From the NCBI GenBank assembly GCA_029262095.1, contig JAJDAB010000388.1, positions 1 through 18,608 on the forward strand: a DNA stretch of 18,608 nt, read 5' to 3'. Positions 1 through 7,815 of the stretch are shown here, in pieces. The stretch's first letter is position 1. The number at the start of each line of letters is the position of its first letter. Both the position numbers and the translations under genes were made by a program. This DNA is from Candidatus Hydrogenedentota bacterium. Lineage in GTDB: Bacteria; Hydrogenedentota; Hydrogenedentia; Hydrogenedentales; SLHB01. Below the pieces are notes generated by a model, which worked only from the letters and a program-made list of their open reading frames with translations, ran no database searches and was not told the origin of the DNA.

Positions 1-759
1 GATCACCCAGTCTCTATCCGGCCTAATTGAGCGGTGTATATCTTTATCGTATCCATTTGTGTCCGCATAGCGCGCCGCTTCCAGCCAACGCCGAGCCTGT
101 CGTTCGCCGTAATGTGGCGATGCGAGTAGTTCATCGACTAGCCGATTGTATGCGTCCGGCCCGGAGTCGCGTACAAACTTCTTTACGGCTTGGGGAGACG
201 GCGGCTTGCCGATTAGTTCGAGATATGCGCGACGCACCAGCGAATATCGGTCGGCCTCGGGTGCCGGTGTTAGGCCCTGATCTTTTTGTTGTCCTTGGAT
301 AAAAGCGTCAATCGGGTTGTTAGAACCGCCTGTCGGCAGTCCGGGTTTCACTGGTGGCGTGAAGGCCCAATGGTCCGACGATTGTGGGGTCGCGCCCGGC
401 TCGTTCGTAAATGGAGCGCCGGCATCAACCCATTCAACCAGCAAAGCGATTTCTTCTTGTGAGAGCGGTTCGCTTTTCGCCGGCATGCGCTCATCCGGAT
501 CGGCCGACCGTATTTTTTCGAGAATTAGACTGGTCGTACTGTCTCCGGGCACAAACGCGGCCTCGCCCGAATCGCCTCCAACCAGCGCGTCCTCGCGCAC
601 ATTAAGCGCCAGTCCGCCTCGCAATCGGTCGTCGCCATGGCACTCGAAACAGTGTGTCTTCAGGATCGCGTGCGCTGACGCGGCGAGATCGTCGGTCGCC
701 GATGCGATTGGCACGAGCGAGCAGATAACGGTCGCACTATAGAAGACTGTTCGAATCAT
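1..759 (-). CDS. PSCyt1/DUF1549 planctomycete-type cytochrome c protein, 3' end cut by the window
   Basis: Only the first 253 codons are in the window; the frame is open to base 1. Starting at the ATG at 759, the protein has a signal peptide (about residues 1-21, ending ASA). A PSCyt1 heme domain follows with CFECH at 37-41 and a later MPAKSEPLS stretch typical of the domain's methionine region. From about residue 165 it matches DUF1549: RRAYLELIGKPPSP, LLASPHYGERQARRWLE and a W-V-I ending. Family members usually continue into DUF1553 and total 700-1000 residues, so well over half is probably missing. They are exported proteins in gene pairs, often with DUF1501, and their biochemical role is not established. 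It is transcribed away from the metallo-hydrolase gene, with 257 bases between the start codons. No good Shine-Dalgarno precedes the ATG. An ATG slightly upstream, around 769, meets a stop after ten codons, which supports 759. Confidence 0.93.
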   Translation of the reverse strand, partial: MIRTVFYSATVICSLVPIASATDDLAASAHAILKTHCFECHGDDRLRGGLALNVREDALVGGDSGEAAFVPGDSTTSLILEKIRSADPDERMPAKSEPLSQEEIALLVEWVDAGAPFTNEPGATPQSSDHWAFTPPVKPGLPTGGSNNPIDAFIQGQQKDQGLTPAPEADRYSLVRRAYLELIGKPPSPQAVKKFVRDSGPDAYNRLVDELLASPHYGERQARRWLEAARYADTNGYDKDIHRSIRPDRDWVI

Positions 760-1016
760 CGTTGTTCATATGATACGTGGCGACCGTTCCGTGGTCCATT
801 AGCGGTTGTTCATTCGAAATTTCGGCAATCACGAAACCATTTGCGATCCAATGGTATTCATTCAGCGTGATATCCCGGGGGCGCGAAATGGGCGCATGGG
901 CGACCGTGCTATTTATGCCGTGGTCTTTGTAATTTGTCCGGCCCTTGGATATGCTTCGCGGCTATTGCAATGGCGGCTGGTCAAGCGGTCGCGATGTGCA
1001 CTGAGGATCGGGGATT
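760..1016. promoter_or_regulatory. Divergent intergenic region
   Basis: This stretch separates two divergent genes and must hold both promoters. I cannot single out a convincing -35/-10 pair on either strand. A perfect 10-base palindrome, CGAAATTTCG at 815-824, is a possible operator but is short enough to occur by chance. A Shine-Dalgarno-like GAGGA at 1003-1007 sits 9 nt before the ATG at 1017 and supports that start. I see no gene here. Confidence 0.35.
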
Positions 1017-1991
1017 ATGAATCACAAAATAAGTCAAGACGATGAACACACCTGTTGTCGTCGGACGTTTTTGAAAGGCGCCGTTGGTTGTGGCGCATAT
1101 GTGATGTGGGCTTTGTCCGGAGCTCCCTTGGGGATGCGCAGGGCATTTGCTGGAGAGGCTGCCGGGGAACCTGTTGCAAAAGAGGCGTTCGCCCGTGTCG
1201 AGCAAGTCGCCGAGAACGCATGGGCGGTCATCTCGACGCCTGAGGGCGGATACGTAACGGTTTCCAATGGTGGCATCATCGCGGGTGACGATGCAGTCTT
1301 GGCGATCGAAGGGTATATGTCGCCCAAGGGCGGCGAGTGGTTACGCGAGGTCGCGAAAGAACTGACTGGACGTACCCCTACACACCTCGCATTGACCCAT
1401 TTCCACGGCGATCACATCGCGGGTACTAAGGGCATCTTAGGTGAAGACGGAGCGGTGACCATCGCGGTGACCAAGACGGTTCACGACGCGTTGCCTGACG
1501 CGCTGAAGGCGGAAGGCGGCGCCACCGAATTCATGATGCTCGACGATTCCGCTCCTACGGAATTGGATTTGGGTGGCCGCACCGTTCGACTCACCCCACG
1601 GCAGGGCCATACGCCCAGCGACTTGGCCATAGAATTAGTCGACCCGAAAGTCGTGTGGTGCGGCGACTTGCTTTGGAATGGCATGTTTCCGAATTACATG
1701 GATGCTCTACCGTCCACGTTGTCCATACAATGTCGAGAACTCCTCGGCGATAACGGCGGCGTCTACATCCCCGGTCACGGGCCGATCGGCGACAAGCAAA
1801 GCAACCAACGTTACCTTGAGATGCTCGACTTCGTTGGCGACGCCGCGCGCATGGCGCACGAAAAAGGCACACCACCGGTTGAAGCGGCGAAAGATTTCGC
1901 CATCCCCGCGTCATTGGGCGAATGGAATCTTTTCCAACCCAAGTTTTTTCAGACAGCCTTCGAGGCGTGGTCCCGCGAACTGAGCGTGTGA
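1017..1991 (+). CDS. Tat-exported metallo-beta-lactamase-fold hydrolase
   Basis: This 324-residue protein begins with a twin-arginine signal (RRTFLKG at 15-21, hydrophobic stretch after it, likely cleavage after AFA at 44-46), so it should be exported folded with its metals. The MBL fold metal set is complete: THFHGDH at 127-133, GHT at 197-199, GD at 216-217 and PGHG at 252-255, consistent with a dinuclear zinc site. The fold covers hydrolases of lactones, thioesters, beta-lactams and other esters; the substrate cannot be read from the motifs. Related exported MBL proteins accompany PQQ dehydrogenases in other bacteria (quinoprotein relay-type metallohydrolases), and a PQQ enzyme lies two genes downstream here. 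A lactonase or similar role next to that oxidase is an inference. The start is supported by GAGGA 9 nt upstream. It is the first gene of a four-gene unit. Confidence 0.93.
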   Translation: MNHKISQDDEHTCCRRTFLKGAVGCGAYVMWALSGAPLGMRRAFAGEAAGEPVAKEAFARVEQVAENAWAVISTPEGGYVTVSNGGIIAGDDAVLAIEGYMSPKGGEWLREVAKELTGRTPTHLALTHFHGDHIAGTKGILGEDGAVTIAVTKTVHDALPDALKAEGGATEFMMLDDSAPTELDLGGRTVRLTPRQGHTPSDLAIELVDPKVVWCGDLLWNGMFPNYMDALPSTLSIQCRELLGDNGGVYIPGHGPIGDKQSNQRYLEMLDFVGDAARMAHEKGTPPVEAAKDFAIPASLGEWNLFQPKFFQTAFEAWSRELSV

Positions 1992-1998
1992 CGCAAGC

Positions 1999-3231
1999 AT
2001 GCCGCACATGCACGCGCTCCGGTTTCATAACAGTCTTCCACGCCAAGCGTTCGCGTACCTCGGCGGCCGGTTAAGCTATCGAGCCTACGTCTCATCGCTC
2101 GCGCCAGTCCGTTTTGAAGAAGTGCCCGAGCCCGCCTTACCTGCCGAAGATTGGGTGCGCGTCCGTCCGCGATTGATGGGTATTTGCGGATCGGATACGA
2201 AACAAATTTTTCTCAACGGCGCGCGCGACAATCCAATGACAGCCCTCATCTCGTTTCCCCATGTGATGGGACACGAAGCCGTCGGCGACATCATTGAAAC
2301 GGGACCCGCGGTATCGAATCGCGCCGTGGGCGATCGCGTGGCGATTAATCCGTGGCTGTCCTGCGGGCCACGCGGCATTCATCCACCATGCTCCGCGTGC
2401 GAGGTCGGCGACTACATGCTCTGTCGCCACTTCATGGATGGCCACATCCCGCCCGCGATACACCTGGGTAACAACGCCCAAGTCCCGGGCGTGTTCGCCG
2501 AACAGTTCGTTGCGCACGAGTCCCAGTGTTTTCCCGTACCGGATTCCGTCAGTGATGATGCCGCCGTGTTGTCCGACCCGTTTGCCGTGTCGTTGCATTC
2601 GGTCCTGCGGTGGCCGCCCCGGGAGGGAAAGCCTGTACTGGTCTACGGACTCGGTACGCTGGGGCTATCGGCGGTGGCCGCGCTTCGCGAGTTCCATCCC
2701 GAGTCTCCGATTTATTGCGTGGGCCGATACGCATATCAAGAGACGCTCGCGCGACAGTTTGGCGCGACCGAAGTCATCGTGGGCGAATCTAACGCGCTCA
2801 TTGAGCACATCGCATCCCTAACGGGCGCGGAAGTATTGCGCCCGTGGAGCGGAGTTCCATGGCTACTCGATGGCGTTGATGTCGTCTATGACACGGTCGG
2901 AACGCCCGAAACCGTCGAAACTTCTATTCGTCTCGCGCGCGCCCAGGGGTTCGTGGTCGTATCCGGTGTCGAGATTCCCGCCCGCTTCGAATGGACACCG
3001 TTATACTTCAAAGAGATCAACCTCGTGGGATCCAATGCCTTCGGCGTGGAGACCGTGCGGGGCGATCGCGTCCATGCGATTGAGGCGTATCTCACATTGG
3101 CTGAGAATGGACTGGACTTGACCCCAATGATTACGCACCGCTACCCATTGCAGGAATGGCGCGATGCGGTACTAACAATCGCGCATCGAAAACAAACCGG
3201 GGCCGGCAAGGTCGTGTTGACTCCGGAATGA
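1999..3231 (+). CDS. Zinc-dependent alcohol/polyol dehydrogenase (MDR family)
   Basis: A 410-residue cytosolic medium-chain dehydrogenase that should interconvert an alcohol and a carbonyl compound using NAD(P). The N-terminal GroES-like domain has the catalytic zinc ligands Cys63 (GICGSD) and His91-Glu92 (GHEAVGD). Structural-zinc cysteines are at 131, 134 and 142 with normal spacing; the fourth is probably Cys122, set back by an inserted loop (GPRGIHPP). The Rossmann domain has GLGTLG at 217-222. The next beta strand ends VGR (242-244) rather than with an acidic residue, which may favour NADP; this is inference. It is longer than typical 340-370-residue members because of N-terminal and central insertions (for example 270-290). 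The start is 7 nt after the previous stop; ATG at 2008 is an alternative. Its stop overlaps the start of the PQQ dehydrogenase, so the two are probably translationally coupled. The substrate is unknown. Confidence 0.9.
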   Translation: MPHMHALRFHNSLPRQAFAYLGGRLSYRAYVSSLAPVRFEEVPEPALPAEDWVRVRPRLMGICGSDTKQIFLNGARDNPMTALISFPHVMGHEAVGDIIETGPAVSNRAVGDRVAINPWLSCGPRGIHPPCSACEVGDYMLCRHFMDGHIPPAIHLGNNAQVPGVFAEQFVAHESQCFPVPDSVSDDAAVLSDPFAVSLHSVLRWPPREGKPVLVYGLGTLGLSAVAALREFHPESPIYCVGRYAYQETLARQFGATEVIVGESNALIEHIASLTGAEVLRPWSGVPWLLDGVDVVYDTVGTPETVETSIRLARAQGFVVVSGVEIPARFEWTPLYFKEINLVGSNAFGVETVRGDRVHAIEAYLTLAENGLDLTPMITHRYPLQEWRDAVLTIAHRKQTGAGKVVLTPE

Positions 3232-5327
3232 TTCGATTCACTATTACCGTCGTACTCGTGCTCAACGCCGTAGCAGTCGCGCAAACGGTGGACTGGCCGG
3301 TCTACCTTGGCGGCCCGGATTCCAGTCAATACTCTCCGCTGAACCAGATCAACCGCGACAACGTTGGCAAGTTGGAAGTGGCGTGGACCTACGATTCGGA
3401 TCCGGACATCGATACGCCGAGAGGTCAAATTCAATGCAATCCAATCATTGTGAATGGCACGATGTACGCGACTTCACCCCTGCTGAAAGTGTTTGCCCTC
3501 GATGCCGCCACCGGAGCCGAGCATTGGGTCTACGATCTCGAAAACAAAAGTCCGCCCGGCGTTAATCGTGGCGTCACATATTGGGCCGATGGTGAGGACC
3601 GGCGCATACTATTCGCTGCGAATAGCCATCTCCACGCGCTCGATGCCGATACTGGCCAATCCATCGCGGACTTCGGTATGGACGGCCGGGTTGATCTCCA
3701 TGACGGACTTGGCCGTGATGCGAGTAAATTGCATGTCGGAAGCTCTACGCCTGGCGTCATCTACAGAGACTTAATCATCGTCGGAACGCGGCTGAGTGAA
3801 GCGTTACCCGCCGCGCCCGGCCATATCCGCGCTTACGACGTTCGCAGTGGTGAAATCGCATGGGCCTTTCACACAATTCCCCAACCCGGCGAGTTCGGGT
3901 ACGACTCTTGGCCTGAAGGCGCGCACGAATTTGCGGGCGGTGCAAATTCGTGGGGCGGCATGAGTGTCGATGCCGATCGCGGTATCGTTTTCGTGCCAAC
4001 CGGATCCGCTGCCTACGACTTCTACGGCGCAAACCGGCACGGTGACAACCTATTCGCCAATTGCCTCATCGCCCTTCGAGCGGATACCGGCGAACGCATC
4101 TGGCATTTCCAAACCGTGCGCCATGACCTCTGGGATCGCGATTTGCCCGTGTCTCCAAATCTTGTCACAGTCGAACACGATGGCAGGCGCATTGATGCTG
4201 TGGCTCAAATCACAAAGTCCGCGCATGTATTTCTTTTCGACCGCGAAACGGGCAAGCCGTTATTTCCAATTGAAGACCGGCCTGTCCCCGCATCCGATCT
4301 GGAGGGCGAACAAACCGCAGAAACGCAGCCTATACCCACGAAACCACCGCCGTTTAGCCGACAATCGCTTGACGTCGATGGACTTGCTACACACAATCCT
4401 GAATCGTTCGCGAAAGCGCGCGATTTGCTCGCACGTTCGCGTAGCGCCGGTCAATTTGTACCCCCGAGTCGCGAAGGTACGATCGTCTATCCCGGATTCG
4501 ATGGCGGGGGTGAATGGGGCGGCGCAGCCGTGGACCCGAACACCGGCATCATGTACGTCAACGCGAGCGAGATGCCGTGGATTCTGCAGATGGTGGACAT
4601 TGGTTCAGTCGTCGTTGCGTCGGGTGGACGATTGGGTAAAACGGTCTATGCGCGCAGTTGTCTCTACTGCCACGGTATAGAAGGCCGGGGCGATCCCCTG
4701 GGCGAGTATCCGGCACTTTCAGATCTCTCTCGGAGAATGCCACGGGACGAAGCGGCGATACGTATTCGCGAAGGACTTGGCATGATGCCTTCCTTCAAGA
4801 ATCTATCCGATCGACAGGTCGACGCGGTGCTCGATTTCCTCTATATCGACAATGCCGCGAGCAGTACTGAGTCGCGGGGTGCGTCTGCAGGGAAGCCGGA
4901 GTTTACGAGCACCGGGTATAACCGGTTTGTCGATGGCGACGGGAATCCCGTTGTGAAGCCACCATGGGGCACGCTGAATGCGATCGACCTCAATGAAGGC
5001 GCGATCAAATGGCAAGTCCCGCTTGGCGATGTGCCGGGGGTGAAGGTGGAAGGCTTGCCCCGAACAGGGACTGAAAACTATGGCGGTCCCGTCGTCACTG
5101 CGGGTGGACTTGTCTTCATCGGTGCGAGCCGAGACGAAATGTTTCATGCCTACGATCGCGATTCCGGCGACCTGCTGTGGGAGACGAAGTTGCCCGCGGC
5201 CGGTTACGCGACGCCAGCGACTTATGCAGTAAATGGGCGACAGTATGTCGTTATTGCGGCAGGCGGCGGCAAGATCGGTACCGCGTCTGGCGATACTTAC
5301 GTAGCTTTTGCACTCCCGGAGAAATGA
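3228..5327 (+). CDS. Exported PQQ-dependent dehydrogenase with inserted cytochrome c domain
   Basis: This 699-residue quinoprotein oxidises an alcohol or sugar in the periplasm and can pass electrons to its own heme. Residues 1-18 form a signal peptide ending VAVA before Gln. The propeller begins WPVYLGGPDSSQYSPLNQI, typical of the glucose/methanol dehydrogenase superfamily. HDLWDRDLP at 299-307 matches the conserved active-site region of PQQ glucose dehydrogenases. A cytochrome c domain is inserted late in the propeller (about 465-560), with heme motif CLYCH at 478-482 and a likely Met ligand in GMMPSF. The last blades then resume (WGTLNAIDL, GTENYGGP, then a GGGKIGTASGDTYVAF ending). No membrane helices are seen, unlike classic membrane glucose dehydrogenase. 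I chose ATG 3228, which overlaps the preceding stop (ATGA); an in-frame upstream ATG at 3156 would bury the signal peptide. No PQQ biosynthesis gene is present here. The substrate is unknown. Confidence 0.93.
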   Translation: MIRFTITVVLVLNAVAVAQTVDWPVYLGGPDSSQYSPLNQINRDNVGKLEVAWTYDSDPDIDTPRGQIQCNPIIVNGTMYATSPLLKVFALDAATGAEHWVYDLENKSPPGVNRGVTYWADGEDRRILFAANSHLHALDADTGQSIADFGMDGRVDLHDGLGRDASKLHVGSSTPGVIYRDLIIVGTRLSEALPAAPGHIRAYDVRSGEIAWAFHTIPQPGEFGYDSWPEGAHEFAGGANSWGGMSVDADRGIVFVPTGSAAYDFYGANRHGDNLFANCLIALRADTGERIWHFQTVRHDLWDRDLPVSPNLVTVEHDGRRIDAVAQITKSAHVFLFDRETGKPLFPIEDRPVPASDLEGEQTAETQPIPTKPPPFSRQSLDVDGLATHNPESFAKARDLLARSRSAGQFVPPSREGTIVYPGFDGGGEWGGAAVDPNTGIMYVNASEMPWILQMVDIGSVVVASGGRLGKTVYARSCLYCHGIEGRGDPLGEYPALSDLSRRMPRDEAAIRIREGLGMMPSFKNLSDRQVDAVLDFLYIDNAASSTESRGASAGKPEFTSTGYNRFVDGDGNPVVKPPWGTLNAIDLNEGAIKWQVPLGDVPGVKVEGLPRTGTENYGGPVVTAGGLVFIGASRDEMFHAYDRDSGDLLWETKLPAAGYATPATYAVNGRQYVVIAAGGGKIGTASGDTYVAFALPEK

Positions 5328-6850
5328 TGATCGACTCGGGCCTTCGCATAATCGTCCTTACAATATCGGTCAGCATCACTGCGTTCGCGGATGGCGTTCC
5401 AGACTCCAAAGCGTCATCTTATCGCGAAGCCGTGCGCACTTGTCTCGACAACCTCCTCGAACACGGGACCGATCGCTATGGTCCAGTCCATACCCCGATG
5501 ATCATGAGCATTATCGATCTGCGCACAAACGAATCACCTCGTGAACCCGAAGTGCTTGATGGCCTTATCCGGAGCGAAGGCCGGCTCCATCGTCGAAATC
5601 CCGGCGGCGCCGATCTGTGGGACGATCAACCACTCTTGCGAGCGCTGTACGCGATGTCGAAGTTATCGGGCGAATCCAAATACGGCGAGGCGGCGGACGC
5701 CTATATCAAGGTGTATTTCGAGCGCGCGCGCAAACCGAACGGACTCCTCGCCTGGGGGTCGCATATTTATTACGACGCTTATACCGACGCGCCCGGCGGC
5801 GATCAAGAGGGCGCAGGGCCGCACGAAACACTGGTGCTTTGTCCGGAGTGGGGACAGATGTCCCGTGTCGCTCCGGAAGCGGTCCGCGCGCAAATCGATG
5901 GCATGTGGGATTGGCATGTCGTGGACAAATCGACCGGCCTCTTCAACCGGCACGACGACCGGCAGAAGGGTTGCGACTTCGCATTTTTCGGTGGCGAACT
6001 CGTATCCGCCTTCGCTCACATGTACGGCGTTTCAAACGAAGACAGACATTTGAGCCGAGCAACACTTATCTTGGATAACCATTGGCGCGTGCGCAACAAG
6101 GACACCGGACTGGCGCCAGACGCTCCGAGTACGGGTGATCGCTACGATGCCAATCACAGTTTCACCACGCTGTCTGGACCATACGCCGCCATGTTATTGA
6201 AGGCCTTCAAATCGTCCGGAGAACCACGATTTCGCGACGCTGCTCTCACCGCTATTCATGCCTTTGATAAATACGCATGGGATGAATCCGCCAATCGCTA
6301 CCATGCAATGCTCACTCTGGACGGAAAGCCCGTCGCTCAAGAACCGAAAGGTCCGAGATATGACGCGTGGAAGCCCACGGGTTATGTCGACATTTGGCGC
6401 GTGGTTATGTACTCCTACGAGTTTCCGCTCATCGCGGCGCAGACCGCGATCTACGCCCACGAATCGACCGGTGATGACAGCGCGCTACGATCCGCGAAGC
6501 ATTGGGCGGCTAACATCAGGGCCGAACTGCCGCCGGGTCCTGGTCGGCGTTGGGGCGATGAATTACGCGAAGCGCTCCCCAGCCTTGATCAAACTGGCGG
6601 CACATATGCAGAGAATTACGGCCGCGCAATTTCGTTCTTTCTTGGACTCTATCGCGCGACAAACGACTCCGAAGATTTGGATTTAGCGATGGCGCTTGCG
6701 GACGAAGCGATGGCCAAGCTTTACACGGAGGGCTGGTTTCGTGGGCATCCCGCCAAGCCCTACTATGAATCCACTGACGGCGTTGCCTACTTGCTCTACG
6801 CCCTACTCGAATTGAGCGTGCATCCGACCAAAATTGCCGCTAATCTCTAG
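5327..6850 (+). CDS. Exported helical-barrel (six-hairpin-like) carbohydrate-active protein
   Basis: A 507-residue protein with a signal peptide (1-21, ending AFA). The rest is repeated helical hairpins with aromatic, glycine-rich loops, the pattern of (alpha/alpha)6 barrels of glycoside hydrolases and polysaccharide lyases. Examples are GADLWDDQPLLRALYAMSKL (94-113), LLAWGSHIYYDAY (140-152), GCDFAFFGGELVSAF (215-229), GGTYAENYGRAISFFLGLYR (424-443) and YYESTDGVAYLLYALLEL (479-496). Candidate acidic or polar catalytic residues lie in these loops, but I cannot assign them. I do not recognise a named CAZy family, so lyase versus hydrolase is open. The ATG at 5327 is 5 nt after GGAG (5318-5321); the adjacent in-frame ATG at 5324 is only 2 nt from it. 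It overlaps the stop of the PQQ dehydrogenase, so the two are likely made together. It is the last gene of the unit. Confidence 0.8.
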   Translation: MIDSGLRIIVLTISVSITAFADGVPDSKASSYREAVRTCLDNLLEHGTDRYGPVHTPMIMSIIDLRTNESPREPEVLDGLIRSEGRLHRRNPGGADLWDDQPLLRALYAMSKLSGESKYGEAADAYIKVYFERARKPNGLLAWGSHIYYDAYTDAPGGDQEGAGPHETLVLCPEWGQMSRVAPEAVRAQIDGMWDWHVVDKSTGLFNRHDDRQKGCDFAFFGGELVSAFAHMYGVSNEDRHLSRATLILDNHWRVRNKDTGLAPDAPSTGDRYDANHSFTTLSGPYAAMLLKAFKSSGEPRFRDAALTAIHAFDKYAWDESANRYHAMLTLDGKPVAQEPKGPRYDAWKPTGYVDIWRVVMYSYEFPLIAAQTAIYAHESTGDDSALRSAKHWAANIRAELPPGPGRRWGDELREALPSLDQTGGTYAENYGRAISFFLGLYRATNDSEDLDLAMALADEAMAKLYTEGWFRGHPAKPYYESTDGVAYLLYALLELSVHPTKIAANL

Positions 6851-6871
6851 ACTCCAACCACAGCCGACGCG

Positions 6872-6886
6872 GCAAGATCGTCTTGC
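6872..6886 (+). terminator. Short hairpin after the four-gene unit, possible weak terminator
   Basis: GCAAGATCGTCTTGC is a perfect 6-bp stem with a 3-nt loop, 21 bases after the last stop of the unit. No T tract follows (the next bases are A-rich), so an intrinsic terminator is only a possibility. Confidence 0.2.
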
Positions 6887-6923
6887 TAGGAAAATAAATA
6901 CTGCAACCGAGTCGAATGCGTGT

Positions 6924-6951
6924 TTGGATTTCGATTGCGGCATGCTATCTT
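6924..6951 (+). promoter_or_regulatory. Sigma70-like promoter upstream of the TerC gene
   Basis: TTGGAT (6924-6929), a 16-nt spacer and TATCTT (6946-6951) with an extended -10 TGC just before it (6943-6945). It lies about 37 nt before the TerC start. The -35 matches at three of six positions and the -10 at four of six, so this is a plausible but weak call. Confidence 0.3.
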
Positions 6952-6988
6952 CTTCAATCACTTCGCATTAGTTGATTGAGGGATTACC

Positions 6989-7756
6989 ATGACCATCGAT
7001 AATTTTATTGCACTCGGCCTATTGACGTTGCTCCAAGCCGTACTCGGCTTCGACAATCTGCTCTATATCTCGCTCGAATCTAAAAGGGCGCCAGCGGATA
7101 AGCAGGCCATGGTCCGTAAGTTTGGCATTGGTATTGCCATCGTTTTCAGAATCGGCCTGCTCTTCCTGCTCATGAATCTCATCAAATTCTTTCAAGATCC
7201 GATTGTTGGTTTCCACGTAGACGGCTGGGCCGAAGGCAACTTTAGCATCCACAGCATAATCGTGCTGGTTGGCGGTACGTTTATTCTTTATACCGCTACC
7301 AAAGAAATTCTGCACATGATGCGACTGGAAACCGGACACGGCGAAGGACGTTCGTCACGTTCAGCAGCCCTGACCATTACTTGGATTGTGTTAATGAATC
7401 TTGTTTTCTCGTTTGATTCGATTCTTAGTGCTATCGCGCTCAGTGACGTATTCTGGGTCATGGCGACGGCGATTATCTTCAGTGGGATATTAATGATCCT
7501 GATGGCCGATCGTGTCTCGAGTTTTCTGCAGAAGAATCGAATGTACGAAGTGTTAGGCCTATTTGTTCTCTTTGTAGTGGGAATCATTCTGCTCACCGAG
7601 GGCGGACACCTCGCCCACCTAAGAATTATGGATCAGCCCATTACGCCGATGACTAAGACCACCTTTTATTTCGTCATTGGCGTCCTGATACTTTGCGATA
7701 TCGTGCAGACTCGTTACCAGCGAAAGCTATTGTCGAAGAGTGTCGCTGAACACTAG
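6989..7756 (+). CDS. TerC-family integral membrane protein
   Basis: A 255-residue protein with about seven membrane segments (roughly 7-27, 47-68, 88-108, 130-150, 156-174, 187-204 and 224-241). It carries the two TerC acidic membrane motifs, GFDNLLYISLESKRAP from residue 20 and FSFDSILSAIAL from 140, with Asp22 and Asp143 inside helices, plus LLTEGGH at 201-207. Characterised TerC-family proteins are linked to manganese or other metal export, membrane protein metalation and tellurite resistance; the ion handled here is not readable. Length is normal for the short TerC form without CBS domains. GAGGGA (6978-6983) 5 nt before the ATG is one of the best ribosome binding sites in the window. No tellurite-resistance genes are nearby. 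The gene appears to stand alone, with its own promoter upstream and a large palindrome downstream. Confidence 0.93.
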   Translation: MTIDNFIALGLLTLLQAVLGFDNLLYISLESKRAPADKQAMVRKFGIGIAIVFRIGLLFLLMNLIKFFQDPIVGFHVDGWAEGNFSIHSIIVLVGGTFILYTATKEILHMMRLETGHGEGRSSRSAALTITWIVLMNLVFSFDSILSAIALSDVFWVMATAIIFSGILMILMADRVSSFLQKNRMYEVLGLFVLFVVGIILLTEGGHLAHLRIMDQPITPMTKTTFYFVIGVLILCDIVQTRYQRKLLSKSVAEH

Positions 7757-7815
7757 AACAGCTTGACTGCTTTCATCGTGCAACGAGCCGGAACTATCGT
7801 CATTGAATAGCGAAT

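Noticed and set aside
806..1045. Small plus-strand open frame between the divergent genes
   Set aside because: It overlaps the start of the metallo-hydrolase, has no Shine-Dalgarno and resembles no protein I recognise.
3156..3227. N-terminal extension of the PQQ dehydrogenase
   Set aside because: Starting at 3156 would put a basic 24-residue segment in front of a clear signal peptide; the ATGA overlap start at 3228 is better.
6851..6988. A manganese (yybP-ykoY) riboswitch before the TerC-family gene
   Set aside because: TerC genes often carry one, but the 138-base leader lacks its conserved purine-rich loops and paired helices.
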